In this document: positions 3,584-10,235 of the stretch, piece after piece
How positions within the stretch are numbered: position 1 is the first letter of the stretch
How the letters are laid out: each line of letters opens with the position of its first letter
NCBI GenBank assembly: GCA_014800065.1
Contig: JAAVGX010000085.1
Location: forward strand, 1 to 10,235
DNA: 10,235 nucleotides
Reading direction: 5' to 3'
Source of the DNA: Bacteroidales bacterium
GTDB lineage: Bacteria; Bacteroidota; Bacteroidia; Bacteroidales; Muribaculaceae
Translations under genes and position numbers: made by a program
Notes under the pieces: generated by a model
The model's database searches: none
What the model was told of the DNA's origin: nothing
Seen by the model: only the letters and a program-made list of their open reading frames with translations

Positions 3584-4363
3584 CTATGCCGATACCTGCA
3601 CGGGGATACCGGTGGCCGATTGGATTCGAGCCCCGATAGCTTCCATTTCGTCCTTAGGGATGCGATGGAGGTGAACGGCAGGGCTCGGACGGTCGATGGT
3701 GTAAATCATTATCTGCGAAGGGCCGATTCGTCGATAGGCTTCGATAAGAGCGTCCACTTCGGCATCGGTGGTATTGTCGACTTTCACCCCTTCGTGTTCA
3801 CCACGGGCAAACATAGTCTGAATGATTCCCTGCCGGCCGAACTGAGCCATACGGTCGATGGTTGAGGTCAGATTATAGCCGGGATTGGGCCGATCGAGGT
3901 TTTGGACAGTTTGCTCCACGGCGCTGTCGAGCTTGAGAATATTGTTGTCCACCTTTTTCAAGGCTCTGAACACGCTCTCCGAGCCGATGCGCGTGGCATT
4001 TGTGAGCACACTCACCTTGGCGGCGGGGAAATACTTGTCGCGTAGAGCAATAGTGCCATCGATAACATCTTCGAACTGAGGATGCAATGTCGGTTCGCCA
4101 TTGCCCGAGAATGTGATCACGTCCAGATTCTCCCCCTTTTGGCGCATATCGCTCAACTTGGCTTCCAGCAGCGCAAGAGTATTCTCGAGAGTTGCCATGC
4201 CGGTAGTGCCAGGGCCTTGGGCATTGAATCCGGCCTCGCAGTAGAGGCAATCGAAGGAGCATATTTTACCGTCGTTGGGTGTGAGGTTCACGCCCAGGGA
4301 AGTGCCCAGGCGGCGGCTGTGGATTGGCCCGAATATGGTGGAGTGGAACATTACTGTCTGCAT
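3584..4363 (-). CDS. Radical SAM protein of the COG0731 (wyosine-synthetase-like) type
   Basis: 259 residues from the ATG at 4361-4363. The N-terminal FGPIHSRRLGTSLGVNL is the hallmark of the COG0731 group. CSFDCLYC (Cys35, Cys39, Cys42; CxxxCxxC) binds the 4Fe-4S cluster that cleaves S-adenosylmethionine, and FSGNGEPT (85-92) is the GGEPT-like SAM-contact motif. The group is annotated by resemblance to TYW1 tRNA(Phe) wybutosine enzymes, but bacteria lack that pathway, so the true substrate is open. An RNA-related role would suit the neighbouring genes. A longer frame opens at 4465 but would overlap the upstream permease by 68 bases and adds a non-conserved, Ser-rich stretch, so I reject it. 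The gap to the permease is 34 bases, suggesting co-transcription as the last gene of the cluster. Confidence 0.9.
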   Translation of the reverse strand: MQTVMFHSTIFGPIHSRRLGTSLGVNLTPNDGKICSFDCLYCEAGFNAQGPGTTGMATLENTLALLEAKLSDMRQKGENLDVITFSGNGEPTLHPQFEDVIDGTIALRDKYFPAAKVSVLTNATRIGSESVFRALKKVDNNILKLDSAVEQTVQNLDRPNPGYNLTSTIDRMAQFGRQGIIQTMFARGEHEGVKVDNTTDAEVDALIEAYRRIGPSQIMIYTIDRPSPAVHLHRIPKDEMEAIGARIQSATGIPVQVSA

Positions 4364-4397
4364 TTCTCTTTGATTTTTAGTTTGACGAGAGGTGTTT

Positions 4398-5624
4398 CTA
4401 AGCCTTGATTCTGAAGCATCTTGAGGTAAGACCGATGAGCAGGCCAATGGCAGCGATAGTGGCAATTACGATTGCCACATCAGAAGCCAGCAGGTGCACC
4501 GGGTAGACATCCGTTGTGAGCGCCGAAGGGTCGGCGTTGAGCCTGATCAGCCCCAGGTGTTCCTGCGCCAGCGACAGCGCTACTCCGAGGATGGCGCCGA
4601 TAATCCCCCCAATAAAGGTGATGAGGAAACCTTGCCACACAAAGATGGCGCGGAGTTTGGACGGTCGCGCTCCCAGGGCTCGCAATGTAGTCATATCCGC
4701 CGACTTTTCAATTACCAGAAGGCTTAAAGTAGATATGATGTTGAAGGCTGCAATAATCAATATGAAAGCGAGCATCAGGAAGGTTACCCACTTCTCTACG
4801 GAAATCATCCTGAATGTTTCGTGTTGCTGAGCCATTCGCGTAAGCACCTTGAAATCAGCTCCGAGAGCATCTTCGACCATACGCTGCACCTTCTCTTCGG
4901 CCACCCCCGGGCTCACCGCAATGCCGATGGCCGAAGCCTCCTGCCGGGTGTAGTCGAGCATACTGCGGAGAGTGTCCAGCGGCAGGATTACGAAGTCGGC
5001 GTCGTATTCGGCCTGATTAACCCTGAAAACACCGCTTACGGCCACTTCCTCCCGTCGATAAGCCGCCGCCGGATTAGCCGGATTGATTCGGCCTTCGCGC
5101 CGGGGAATGTATATCTGAGCCGTCACACCCGGGTCGGGTCGCAGATTGGTCTGCAATGCCACACCCACCGCCAGCTGGGCGCAGGGCAAATCCCACGGGG
5201 CGGGCAGCTCCTGGGTGTAAAGACCATCGATTATCAACGATTCCACACTGGTCACTTCGGTTGCTCCCTGATAGTCAAGACCTTGAAGCTGAACGGCCAT
5301 CTGAGCGCCGTTGCCTGTCAGCAGGGCGCGCTCGGTGAGCATTGGCGCCGCAGCCTCAACGCCCGCCAACTCCCCGAGCCCGGCTGCCAGAGAATCAGCA
5401 TGCGCGAACACCTTGCCTTGTGCGGGCACCACTTTCAGGTCGGGGTCGAAAGCCGACAAATTGCGCATGGCCAAGTCCGAAAAACCGTTGAACACGCTAA
5501 GCACCACTACAATAGCAGCAGTTGCCACCGCCACTCCACCCATTGAAACGATGGAGATGACGTTGACAGCCTTGTGCGATTTTTTCGAAAACAAATATCG
5601 AAGTGCAATCCGCAGCGAGAGCAT
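4398..5624 (-). CDS. FtsX-like ABC transporter permease, LolC/LolE type
   Basis: 408 residues, the normal length for LolC/E permeases. Topology by eye: a membrane helix at about 21-45, a large periplasmic MacB-like domain (about 50-270), then three helices at about 279-303, 330-353 and 379-401. The N-terminal LSLRIALRYLFSKKSHKAVNVIS and the cytoplasmic loop EKSADMTTLRALGA (306-319), which contacts the ATPase, are characteristic. The family extracts lipoproteins from the inner membrane for delivery to the outer membrane by LolA. In Bacteroidota the permease is often a single gene whose ATPase (LolD) lies elsewhere, and no ATPase is present here. It is 83 bases downstream of rbfA, a neighbourhood I recall from other Bacteroidota. 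Transport of another substrate cannot be excluded. Confidence 0.88.
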   Translation of the reverse strand: MLSLRIALRYLFSKKSHKAVNVISIVSMGGVAVATAAIVVVLSVFNGFSDLAMRNLSAFDPDLKVVPAQGKVFAHADSLAAGLGELAGVEAAAPMLTERALLTGNGAQMAVQLQGLDYQGATEVTSVESLIIDGLYTQELPAPWDLPCAQLAVGVALQTNLRPDPGVTAQIYIPRREGRINPANPAAAYRREEVAVSGVFRVNQAEYDADFVILPLDTLRSMLDYTRQEASAIGIAVSPGVAEEKVQRMVEDALGADFKVLTRMAQQHETFRMISVEKWVTFLMLAFILIIAAFNIISTLSLLVIEKSADMTTLRALGARPSKLRAIFVWQGFLITFIGGIIGAILGVALSLAQEHLGLIRLNADPSALTTDVYPVHLLASDVAIVIATIAAIGLLIGLTSRCFRIKA

Positions 5625-5707
5625 GAATATATGATTGGCAGTTGGAGGATTTTAATTCAGGAGCGTGGTTGCAGCCCACTACAAACCTGTCGGCGTACAC
5701 CGAAATT

Positions 5708-6043
5708 TTACTGGGCCAGGAGGTTATCGATATTCTCGAGGTAGTCGATAGAGTCATCCAGGAAGAATGAAAGTTCCGGAGTTTTGCGCAGCTGGAATCG
5801 CACTTTCTGAGCCAGTTCATAGCGGATAGTCTTTGCCGAGGCCTGGATAGAATTCATCACTTCCTGAGCCTTGTCGGAGGGGAAAACCGACAGATATGCG
5901 CGGGCGATGGAGAGGTCGGGCGACACTCGAACCTGACTCACCGACACGATGGTGCCGTGTGTTTTGGCGGTTTGCTGACGGAAAATTTCGCTCAGCTCCT
6001 TCTGGAGCAGGCGGGATATTTTTGCTTGACGTGTAGTTTCCAT
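5708..6043 (-). CDS. rbfA: Ribosome-binding factor A
   Basis: 111 residues, the usual size for RbfA. It binds the 30S subunit and helps mature the 5' end of 16S rRNA, and it is needed for cold growth in model bacteria. Family marks include the N-terminal RQAKISRLLQKELSEIF, the KH-like core VSVSQVRVSPDLSIARAYLSVF with the Ser-Pro-Asp-Leu turn, and the C-terminal block KVRFQLRKTPELSFFLDDSIDY. The ATG at 6041-6043 gives the expected N-terminus. The preceding gene lpxB ends 40 bases upstream and the LolC/E-type permease follows at 83 bases, so it probably belongs to the same transcript. No promoter consensus was seen in the 40-bp gap. Confidence 0.95.
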   Translation of the reverse strand: METTRQAKISRLLQKELSEIFRQQTAKTHGTIVSVSQVRVSPDLSIARAYLSVFPSDKAQEVMNSIQASAKTIRYELAQKVRFQLRKTPELSFFLDDSIDYLENIDNLLAQ

Positions 6044-6083
6044 GTGTTCTATTCAGTTATTGAGTTATTGTGATTTCAGAATA

Positions 6084-7238
6084 TTAAACATTCTTGGCGG
6101 CTTTAAAGTTGAACAGACGCTTGGTAATGTCGGCAGCGGTAGCTTCGGCGGCATCCAGCGTGCCCAAGATTCGGCGAATTTTCGCATACCCCTCCAGCTG
6201 AGCGGCTCGGGTAGGGGAGTCGGCAATGAGTGGAGCGAGGCGGTCGGCAATCAGAGCCGGAGTGCATTGGTGAAGCAACATTTCGGGCACAACGGGCGCA
6301 TCGGCTATAAGATTGGGCAGTGAAACATAATCCACATTGAGAATTCGCTTCATCACCTCATAGCTCACGCGCGACCCGTTGGAGCGGTAGCACACCACTT
6401 GCGGAATACCCGCCAAGGCCGTTTCGAGCGTTGCCGTGCCCGAGGTTACCAGTGCCGCATGGGAATGGACCAAAATGTGAGCGGATTCGGCCTCGCGAAT
6501 CACGGGGCAATCCACCGTCGCACCGTACTCCTTATATAATGAGTCATCTATCCCCGGCGCACCCACAATGACAGGCCTGCATTGAACAAAGGGATGCACC
6601 GCCTTAATCATGATTGGCAGATTGTTTCGGATTTCGCTCACACGACTCCCCGGCAGCAGCGCAATCATGCGTCGGTCGCGCAGACGATGTCGTTTCAGAA
6701 ATTCCTCTCGCGATGGTGCCGTTGCAAGAGCTTCGTCCACCTCACCCACCGACGGATTCCCCACATAGATGCTGTGGAAGTGATGACGGGCATAAAAATC
6801 GGGTTCAAAAGGAAGGATGGAATACACCTGCTCCACGGTTCGCCGTATGTCCTTGACGCGCCAGCTTTTCCAGGCCCAAATCTTGGGCGAGATGAAGTAG
6901 AACACCGGGATACCGGCCCGATGAGCTTCAGCGGCCACCTTGAGGTTGAAGCTCGGATAGTCCACGGCAATTACGGCATCCGGTTTTGCAGCCGTAATCA
7001 CTGCCTTGGCCATACGCAGATTGTGCCTCACCGTTCCAAGGTTGCGAAGCACTTCGGAAAAACCCATAAAGGCCATATCGCGATAATGGACAATAGGTCG
7101 GGAGCCGGCAACGGATTCCATGAGGTCGCCCCCGAGAAACACAAAGCGAGCCTGCGGGTCATGAATTTTCAGCGCTCCCATCAGGCGCGAAGCATGAAGA
7201 TCGCCGGATGCCTCTCCGGCAAGGATATAGTAAAGCAT
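6084..7238 (-). CDS. lpxB: Lipid-A-disaccharide synthase
   Basis: 384 residues from the ATG at 7236-7238. LpxB (glycosyltransferase family 19) joins UDP-2,3-diacylglucosamine and lipid X to give the lipid A disaccharide at the inner face of the inner membrane. Visible marks are YYILAGEASGD at the N-terminus (GEASGD 8-13), FYFISPKIWAWKSWR (the SPxxWAW motif), IALLPGSRVSEI, and TSGTATLETALAGIPQVVCYR, the nucleotide-sugar-binding part. A longer frame opens at 7286, but its 16 extra residues lie inside tadA and precede the conserved start, so I reject it. The tadA stop and the lpxB start overlap as TGATG, which predicts translational coupling. Its presence confirms a Gram-negative, lipid A-making organism. 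Confidence 0.97.
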   Translation of the reverse strand: MLYYILAGEASGDLHASRLMGALKIHDPQARFVFLGGDLMESVAGSRPIVHYRDMAFMGFSEVLRNLGTVRHNLRMAKAVITAAKPDAVIAVDYPSFNLKVAAEAHRAGIPVFYFISPKIWAWKSWRVKDIRRTVEQVYSILPFEPDFYARHHFHSIYVGNPSVGEVDEALATAPSREEFLKRHRLRDRRMIALLPGSRVSEIRNNLPIMIKAVHPFVQCRPVIVGAPGIDDSLYKEYGATVDCPVIREAESAHILVHSHAALVTSGTATLETALAGIPQVVCYRSNGSRVSYEVMKRILNVDYVSLPNLIADAPVVPEMLLHQCTPALIADRLAPLIADSPTRAAQLEGYAKIRRILGTLDAAEATAADITKRLFNFKAAKNV

Positions 7239-7687
7239 CAGAGCGAACGTTTTGATTGAAAAAAATCGCGGATAATTCCGGCACATTCCTCACGCCTCAC
7301 ACCCCACACCACTTCCGTTCGGGGGTGGAAGGGCGATGCCCCTTCGCGAAGAATGGTAGTGAAACCCCGCTTGGAGTCCTCCGCGCCGATAACCACGCGG
7401 CCCACTCTCGCCCAGCCTATCGCACCGGCGCACATAGGGCACGGCTCTACCGTCACATAGAGGGTGCAATCCTGCAAAAACTTGCCCCCCAGAGCCTGCG
7501 AAGCCGCACTGATAGCCATCATCTCGGCATGGGCGGTCACATCGTGGAGACCCTCGGTGTGATTGTGACCCTTACCGATGATGCGCCCGGCAGACGTCAC
7601 CAGCACTGCCCCGATAGGCACTTCGTCCTCCTCGGCGGCCAGGCGCGCCTCATTCAGCGCAAGGCTCATGTAATATTCATCTGTCAC
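7238..7687 (-). CDS. tadA: tRNA-specific adenosine deaminase
   Basis: 149 residues. TadA converts A34 to inosine in the anticodon of tRNA-Arg(ACG), allowing one tRNA to read CGU, CGC and CGA. Zinc and catalytic residues are all present: THAE with His53 and Glu55, and EPCPMCAGA with Cys83 and Cys86. The N-terminal YYMSLALNEARLA and EVPIGAVLV are typical of bacterial TadA rather than of guanine or cytosine deaminases. It sits 72 bases after rnz and overlaps lpxB by one base. A near-consensus -7 box (TTACTTTG at 7734-7741, one mismatch) lies in the upstream gap without a good -33 box, so a weak internal promoter is possible. The alternative identity, another CMP/dCMP-type nucleoside deaminase, is less likely. 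Confidence 0.95.
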   Translation of the reverse strand: MTDEYYMSLALNEARLAAEEDEVPIGAVLVTSAGRIIGKGHNHTEGLHDVTAHAEMMAISAASQALGGKFLQDCTLYVTVEPCPMCAGAIGWARVGRVVIGAEDSKRGFTTILREGASPFHPRTEVVWGVRREECAGIIRDFFQSKRSL

Positions 7688-7759
7688 TGTTCTGTCGCTG
7701 TTTATGTGCTTTTATTCTTCCGGTTCAACATGCCAAAGTAACGTCCTTGCAATTCCGCT

Positions 7760-8677
7760 TTACACAATGTCGATAGTCATGCCCTCGTTTGATGCTATTG
7801 TGTTGGGGAATATGGCACGGGCTTCGTCCACGAGGAGTTGCTCATTGTCGTAGCGTTGCGAGTAGTGCCCCAGCACCAGAGTGCCGGCATCGGCCATTCG
7901 GGCAATCTGAGCCGCTTGCTCGGCAGTGGAATGCATATATTTGCGGGCCGACGACAGTGCATCGCGCGCGTAGGTAGCCTCATGATAGAGGTATGTGGTG
8001 CCGTGCACAGCCTCCGCTACGGCCGGATTGAAGGCGGTGTCGGAGCAGTAAGCGTAGGAATAGCTCGGATCTGCCGCGGTGGTGAGGCGTTCGTTGGCAA
8101 CAACACGTCCGTCGGGCATCACGAAATCTTCCCCCTCGCGGATTCGCTCCATCATATAATGTGGCACATTGTAAAATTGAGCCATCGGGCCGTTGATATG
8201 CCGGCTTTTGGGCTTTTCCCGGAAGAGATAGCCCACGCAAGGCATCCGGTGATAGAGAGGAAAAGCCGTCACGCTCAGGTGCTTGTTGTCAAGCACGATA
8301 CCCGGATTGGCGGGGTCGATGATATCGAAGCGCAATTCAAATGATATGTCGTGGCAGAAAAAATCCACCATCTGCTTCAGCATAGCGGCCCCCTCGGCAA
8401 AAGTGTGAACCGTGATAGTCCCTCCCACATCGTGCAGCGAAATCGTGCTGAGCAATCCCGGCAATCCGAGGAAATGGTCGCCGTGGAGATGAGATATGAA
8501 GATGTCGGTAATCTTGGCGAATGAAAATCCATAGCGGCGCAACTGCAGCTGCGTTCCTTCGCCGCAGTCTATAAGCATCAGCCGCCCGCGATAGTTGAGC
8601 ACCTGGGCGCTCGGCTGATGACGCAGGGTGGGTGTGGCTGAGCCTACACCAAGATATGTTACGGAAAAGTAGCTCAT
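7760..8677 (-). CDS. rnz: Ribonuclease Z
   Basis: 305 residues from the ATG at 8675-8677. This metallo-beta-lactamase-fold endonuclease cuts precursor tRNAs just after the discriminator base when CCA is not encoded. The zinc ligands are in order: SHLHGDH (His63, His65, Asp67, His68), His143 in FPLYHRMPCVGY, Asp213 in CSDTAFNP, and His271 in GHYSQRY; HEATY (His232) and MHST are also conserved. Length and motifs fit the short bacterial (RNase BN-like) form, and there is no signal for an exonuclease-only variant. A longer frame opens at 8719, but those codons lie over the -7 box (8717-8724) and precede the conserved start MSYFSVTYLG, so I reject it. It is the first gene of the minus-strand cluster. 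Both tRNA genes in this window lack CCA and are natural substrates. Confidence 0.96.
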   Translation of the reverse strand: MSYFSVTYLGVGSATPTLRHQPSAQVLNYRGRLMLIDCGEGTQLQLRRYGFSFAKITDIFISHLHGDHFLGLPGLLSTISLHDVGGTITVHTFAEGAAMLKQMVDFFCHDISFELRFDIIDPANPGIVLDNKHLSVTAFPLYHRMPCVGYLFREKPKSRHINGPMAQFYNVPHYMMERIREGEDFVMPDGRVVANERLTTAADPSYSYAYCSDTAFNPAVAEAVHGTTYLYHEATYARDALSSARKYMHSTAEQAAQIARMADAGTLVLGHYSQRYDNEQLLVDEARAIFPNTIASNEGMTIDIV

Positions 8678-8716
8678 AATTAACGATGCTATGTGCCGGG
8701 GACGGGTTACCGATTG

Positions 8717-8750
8717 CAAAGATAATGAAAATTTGGGGCTTTAGTGTAAA
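8717..8750 (-). promoter_or_regulatory. Promoter of rnz and probably the downstream cluster
   Basis: TATCTTTG (8717-8724, minus strand) is a perfect -7 box about 40 bases upstream of the chosen rnz start. The -33 side is weak: TTTA at 8747-8750 with a 22-bp spacer is the nearest match. This would suit moderate expression compared with the tRNA promoters. Confidence 0.6.
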
Positions 8751-8887
8751 AGAGTGCTAAAAAACAAACTTATTCACCTCCGCACCCAACCTTTTGCTCA
8801 CATTATACGTCATAGGTGTAGCAACAGCAGAAAGAAGTAAAGTATTGAATTAGTTTTTTCATAGGATTAGATTTTTAAGGTTTAGAC

Positions 8888-8919
8888 GCAAAAAGGTGAT
8901 TGTGAAACCACCTTTTTGC
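8888..8919 (-). terminator. Strong hairpin, terminator of the TPR gene (possibly bidirectional)
   Basis: GCAAAAAGGTG (8888-8898) and CACCTTTTTGC (8909-8919) form a perfect 11-bp stem with a 10-nt loop. It lies 109 bases after the TPR stop codon and upstream of the rnz promoter, so it separates the two units. T-runs are inside the stem and, on the plus strand, just after it (TATTTTTAT). Confidence 0.65.
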
Positions 8920-8980
8920 TATTTTTATATGTATATATGTATAGCTTTGTGGGATCGGTTCTCCGAATACCCTCAATGCG

Positions 8981-8998
8981 AAAAGGCGAGCTCGCGCC
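8981..8998 (-). terminator. Short GC-rich hairpin followed by TTTT after the TPR gene
   Basis: On the minus strand GGCG, loop CGAGCT, CGCC and then TTTT form a minimal terminator-like hairpin 30 bases after the TPR stop. The stem is only four base pairs, and it overlaps the 10-bp palindrome GCGAGCTCGC (8986-8995), so it may be only a partial stop before the stronger hairpin at 8888-8919. Confidence 0.35.
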
Positions 8999-9027
8999 CG
9001 CCTCTCCATATCTATGTTATGGCGGAA

Positions 9028-9672
9028 TTATTTTGCCAGAGCTGCCGCGCGTTCGTAGAACTTGCGGATGTCGGTGCGGGTGGTCGCTACATAGGTGGGA
9101 TATTCATCTATGATAGTCTTGTAGCACTTGGCCTCAGCGGCATATTTGCCCTGAGCGTGGTAGATGTTGGCTTCCTTGATCAGGAACAGAGGCACGATTT
9201 CGGGGTTTTTGTCGGCCTTGCTTACTGCATCCTGATAGCAATCGAGAGCCTTGTCGTACTGGTCCAGGTTCACATAGCAGTCGCCCATCAGGGAGTAAAC
9301 ACCGGCGGGTGCGATGCTGCCGCCGAGGTCGGCATCCTTGAGGTATTTCAGTGCTTCTTCATATTTGCCCTCCTTGTACAGGCGGATACCCATTTCGGCC
9401 GCTGCACGATTGCCGCTCTTGTAGCCGGCCTTGGCGGCTTCCGCATAGAGCGATGTGGCGATGGAGTCGTTCTGCTCAAGGTCGGCCTTGGCGATGAGTT
9501 CATCGGCCTTGGCTGAGCCGCTCTGGGCTACAAGCATCCAGATGAGCACTACGATGATGATGACAAATGCACCGATGGTGAGGCCTACGATGGTCTTCTT
9601 GTTGGCGCGGGCTTTCGCTACCAGTTCCTCGGACTGATCAACTTCCTGAGGGGTCACGTTGTTCTTTTCCAT
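9028..9672 (-). CDS. Membrane-anchored tetratricopeptide-repeat protein
   Basis: 214 residues. The N-terminal cytoplasmic stretch (1-26, acidic then KARANKK) is followed by one membrane helix at about 27-50. The remainder is helical-repeat sequence facing the periplasm. TPR-like units can be seen around residues 92-112 (EMGIRLYKEGKYEEALKYL), 126-150 (YSLMGDCYVNLDQYDKALDCY) and 164-190 (LIKEANIYHAQGKYAAEAKCY). Architecture and size resemble YfgM-like ancillary proteins of the Sec translocon and the small single-helix TPR proteins common in Bacteroidota, but there is no catalytic motif and the partner is unknown. The start is supported by a good promoter 66 bases upstream. It is monocistronic, bounded by hairpins on the left, and divergent from cdd. 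Confidence 0.85.
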   Translation of the reverse strand: MEKNNVTPQEVDQSEELVAKARANKKTIVGLTIGAFVIIIVVLIWMLVAQSGSAKADELIAKADLEQNDSIATSLYAEAAKAGYKSGNRAAAEMGIRLYKEGKYEEALKYLKDADLGGSIAPAGVYSLMGDCYVNLDQYDKALDCYQDAVSKADKNPEIVPLFLIKEANIYHAQGKYAAEAKCYKTIIDEYPTYVATTRTDIRKFYERAAALAK

Positions 9673-9705
9673 TGTATCGTGAATGTTTTTTATTCTGTTG
9701 GTGGG

Positions 9706-9727
9706 GCGAACCTGCCTTCAGGTCCGC
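9706..9727 (-). other. Stem-loop at the 5' end of the TPR mRNA
   Basis: GCGAACCTG (9706-9714) and CAGGTCCGC (9719-9727) pair over eight of nine positions (one A-C mismatch) around a four-base loop. The predicted transcription start near 9731 would place this stem within the first few bases of the mRNA, about 34 bases before the ATG. Confidence 0.55.
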
Positions 9728-9737
9728 TTTCAGCTTG

Positions 9738-9769
9738 CAAAAGTAGTGTAAATTCCTTAATTATGAAAA
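9738..9769 (-). promoter_or_regulatory. Promoter of the TPR gene
   Basis: TACTTTTG (9738-9745, minus strand) is a perfect -7 box. TTTT at 9766-9769, 20 bp upstream, is a three-of-four match to the TTTG -33 element. The predicted leader is about 58 nt. Confidence 0.7.
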
Positions 9770-9784
9770 TTTACAGCCCACATT

Positions 9785-9816
9785 TTTTCATTTTAGCTTA
9801 TAAAGTTGTAATTTTG
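9785..9816 (+). promoter_or_regulatory. Promoter of cdd
   Basis: TAATTTTG (9809-9816) is a perfect -7 box, with T-rich TTTT at 9785-9788 as an imperfect -33 element 20 bp upstream. The expected start near 9823 leaves a leader of about 23 nt. It is back to back with the TPR promoter. Confidence 0.7.
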
Positions 9817-9845
9817 CAATATTAAACCATCGAAAACGAGAGCTG

Positions 9846-10235
9846 ATGAAAGAATTTGAGATAAAGACACCCGTTGTGTCTATGGCTTACGACGAGCTTT
9901 CCGAAGCCGAACAGCATCTGGTGGCAAACGCCCGCGAAGCTGTCAAGGGCTCATATGCTCCTTACAGCCATTTCCGTGTAGGGGCTGCCATAGCACTCGA
10001 CAACGGGCAGATTGCACGCGGAGCCAACCAGGAGAATGTAGCATTCCCTTCGGGCACCTGTGCCGAACGGTCGGCTTGCTTTTGGGCCGGTGCTAACTAT
10101 CCCGACGCTCGATTCGAGATGATTGCAATTTACGCCATCGGCACCGACGGACTGCCCACTCAGCCTCCTACGGCTCCCTGTGGAGCTTGTCGCCAGGCTC
10201 TGTTGGAGTACGAAACACTGGCCGGACACGATGTC
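9846..10235 (+). CDS. cdd: Cytidine deaminase (3' end outside window)
   Basis: 130 codons are visible; typical Bacteroidota enzymes are about 160 residues, so roughly the last fifth is missing. Cdd deaminates cytidine and deoxycytidine to uridine and deoxyuridine in pyrimidine salvage. NQEN (61-64) contacts the nucleoside sugar. TCAERSA (Cys72, Glu74) and PCGACRQ (Cys112, Cys115) provide the three-cysteine zinc site and the catalytic Glu typical of the small homotetrameric class. YAPYSHFRVGAA (38-49) is also diagnostic. The ATG at 9846-9848 follows a clean promoter. A later ATG at codon 13 is possible but less well placed. It is divergent from the TPR gene. Confidence 0.95.
   Translation, partial: MKEFEIKTPVVSMAYDELSEAEQHLVANAREAVKGSYAPYSHFRVGAAIALDNGQIARGANQENVAFPSGTCAERSACFWAGANYPDARFEMIAIYAIGTDGLPTQPPTAPCGACRQALLEYETLAGHDV

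Larger units (their letters stand above)
8678..9027. other. Intergenic region between rnz and the TPR gene
   Basis: It holds the rnz promoter (8717-8750), an uninformative AT-rich stretch, a strong hairpin (8888-8919) and a short GC-rich hairpin (8981-8998). Two tiny minus-strand frames (8803-8862, 19 codons; 8757-8813, 18 codons) lie next to each other in different phases. They could be the frameshifted remnant of a small gene, but nothing shows they are expressed. Confidence 0.5.

Noticed and set aside
4364..4465. N-terminal extension of the radical SAM protein
   Set aside because: It would overlap the upstream permease by 68 bases and adds low-complexity sequence before the conserved FGPIHSRRLG start region.
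4821..5546. 241-codon plus-strand frame
   Set aside because: It is antisense to the LolC/E-type permease, which has the full topology of the family; no recognisable protein features.
6582..7259. 225-codon plus-strand frame
   Set aside because: It is antisense to lpxB, whose family motifs are unmistakable.
7239..7286. Upstream start for lpxB
   Set aside because: The extra 16 codons lie within tadA and precede the conserved YYILAGEASGD beginning; the TGATG overlap gives a natural start.
8678..8719. Upstream start for rnz
   Set aside because: The extra codons overlap the -7 promoter box at 8717-8724, so they would not be in the mRNA.
8896..9516. 206-codon plus-strand frame
   Set aside because: It is antisense to the TPR-protein gene and begins inside the terminator hairpin.
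1..10235. CRISPR array, complete insertion sequence, prophage, toxin-antitoxin or defence locus
   Set aside because: No regularly spaced identical repeats, transposase or integrase frames, or recognisable effector genes were seen. The only tandem repeat is the diverged two-copy 48-bp unit.

Overview
The window looks like chromosomal DNA from a Bacteroidota species of the order Bacteroidales, possibly a gut Muribaculaceae-like organism. This rests on Bacteroidota-type promoters (a TTTG-like -33 box about 20 bp from a TAnnTTTG -7 box), the general absence of Shine-Dalgarno sequences, and protein families typical of the group. The genus is inference. Coding DNA is fairly GC-balanced and intergenic DNA is strongly AT-rich.

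Layout. Positions 1-243 (minus) hold the N-terminal part of an AraC-type regulator cut by the window edge. From there to 1968 there is no protein gene I can support. This stretch carries two tRNA genes on opposite strands (a CAU-anticodon tRNA at 853-926 minus, and tRNA-Asp at 1168-1241 plus). Each has a textbook promoter and terminator. It also holds several structured or repeated non-coding segments: TAGACACT boxes at 494-549, a branched fold at 705-773, a duplicated 48-bp unit at 1537-1652, paired TCATGT boxes at 1695-1815, and a fold with mutually exclusive helices at 1856-1944. Next come a small secreted Gly/Pro/Met/His-rich protein (1969-2481 minus) and, divergent from it, a putative alpha/beta-hydrolase esterase (2698-3546 plus).

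The core is a minus-strand cluster from 8677 down to 3584: rnz, tadA, lpxB, rbfA, a LolC/E-type ABC permease and a COG0731-type radical SAM protein. It mixes RNA maturation (tRNA 3'-end cleavage, tRNA A34 deamination, 30S maturation, probably an RNA-related radical SAM enzyme) with outer-membrane biogenesis (lipid A disaccharide synthesis, lipoprotein-release-type permease). tadA and lpxB overlap as TGATG and the other gaps are 34 to 83 nt, so much of it is probably co-transcribed. A membrane-anchored TPR protein (9028-9672 minus) lies upstream of rnz with its own promoter and terminator. cdd (cytidine deaminase) is divergent from it and runs off the right edge.

Neither tRNA gene encodes CCA, so both need the RNase Z plus CCA-adding route, and the rnz gene sits in the same window. 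I found no CRISPR array, complete insertion sequence, toxin-antitoxin pair, phage gene or recognisable defence system. The protein-coding part is ordinary housekeeping. What is worth following up is the unexplained structure in the 1.7-kb gene-poor region and around the secreted-protein gene.
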